From positions 2,232,001 to 2,296,000 of the forward strand of contig CP085629.1 of the NCBI GenBank assembly GCA_024704175.1: a stretch of DNA of 64,000 bases, written 5' to 3'. Below are positions 63,706 through 64,000 of the stretch, piece after piece (position 1 is the first letter of the stretch; each line of letters opens with the position of its first letter). Made by a program: the position numbers and the translations under genes. The DNA comes from Paenibacillus sp. P25 (GTDB lineage: Bacteria; Bacillota; Bacilli; Paenibacillales; NBRC-103111). The notes beneath the pieces were generated by a model. That model saw only the letters and a list, made by a program, of their open reading frames with translations, searched no databases and was not told the DNA's origin.

Positions 63706-64000
63706 ATGGCTAAAAAGAACTATTACTTCAAAAAGAAGATTTGCAGGACGCTTCCAAAATTCAAGGATTCGATATTGAAATTAATCAGTCGGACGCAAGA
63801 CGAATTGACCGCCTGGTAGATCATTATGAGAAAAGCATCCTTGCTCATTTGGATGAAGAATATGTAAGGAAGACAAGCTGGGCTGATCGTTTGGCCGATC
63901 GAATCGCTTCTTTCGGCGGAAGCTGGAGATTTATCGTTTATTTTGCCGTCTTCCTGGCGTTATGGATTGCCTGGAACTGCTTACCCTTTACCTATCACTT
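63706..64000 (+). CDS. DUF1003 membrane protein, 5' part (one frameshift)
   Basis: Starts at ATG 63706 with AGGAGG 8 nt upstream and runs off the window. After a frameshift near 63723 (AAAAAGAA) it reads LLLQKEDLQDASKIQGF, a helical region, then RLADRIASFGGSWRFIVYF and ALWIAWNCLPF, the first membrane helix of the family. Function unknown. Confidence 0.78.

Noticed and set aside
1..64000. CRISPR arrays, insertion sequences, tRNA or rRNA genes
   Set aside because: Looked for and not seen; the only large repeat is the collagen tract.

Overview
The window reads as chromosome of a spore-forming, mid-GC Firmicute, most likely a Paenibacillus or close relative. The reasons are a trans-AT polyketide synthase with a LoaP antiterminator, a sugar ABC operon run by a YesM/YesN-type two-component system, a collagen-like surface protein beside glycosyltransferases, a GerAB-type germination permease fragment, and strong AGGAGG ribosome binding sites throughout. 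No tRNA, rRNA, CRISPR array or transposase was seen.

An overriding feature is that about half of the long genes are broken by one or more frameshifts, usually at runs of three to five identical bases. Most are conserved housekeeping or metabolic genes that read perfectly on both sides of the break. I treat these breaks mainly as consensus errors in the sequence and give each such gene as one feature over its full span, with the frameshifts noted.

Region by region. (1) 1-13.4 kb: the 5' end of a trans-AT polyketide cluster on the minus strand, in the order Sfp-type phosphopantetheinyl transferase, AT-ER didomain protein, then a modular PKS (KS-DH-KR-ACP / KS-KR-ACP / KS0...) running off the left edge. 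A divergent loaP lies upstream. The minus-strand leader between them holds a sigma-A-like promoter, a long RNA hairpin and an intrinsic terminator, the expected layout for LoaP processive antitermination. (2) 13.4-17.6 kb: an OmpR-type response regulator and kinase with three membrane proteins, two of them clearly alike; two identical direct-repeat operators sit in front of this locus's transcription units. (3) 17.6-23.2 kb: a HelD-type helicase, a secreted esterase and malate:quinone oxidoreductase. (4) 23.7-31.8 kb: a glycan and surface-protein locus with a methyltransferase, NeuD-like acetyltransferase, DegT aminotransferase, two glycosyltransferases, a long Gly-X-Y collagen-like protein and a short paralogue of its N-terminal domain. 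(5) 32-45.5 kb: regulators and small metabolic genes (MocR, nitroreductase, YhgE/Pip, LysR, deaminase, lipase-like protein, DHA2 exporter with MarR, MarR plus epoxide hydrolase, LysE). (6) 45.5-52.6 kb: an FGE-like remnant, a DUF4180 protein and TetR; a DedA-regulator-kinase-PAP2 operon that looks like a regulated undecaprenyl-phosphate recycling unit; and a second kinase whose regulator is truncated and joined to a germination-permease start. (7) 52.6-61.6 kb: YebC, then a glycoside hydrolase, two permeases, a sugar-binding lipoprotein and the YesN/YesM-type regulatory pair. (8) 61.7-64 kb: two YdcZ-family DMT proteins flanking a Crp/Fnr regulator, then a small ORF and the start of a DUF1003 protein.

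The best candidate for an interesting system is the LoaP-controlled polyketide cluster with its intact-looking antitermination leader. Next are the repeat-operator two-component locus, the DedA/PAP2 operon, and the collagen-like protein that lacks a C-terminal trimerisation head.
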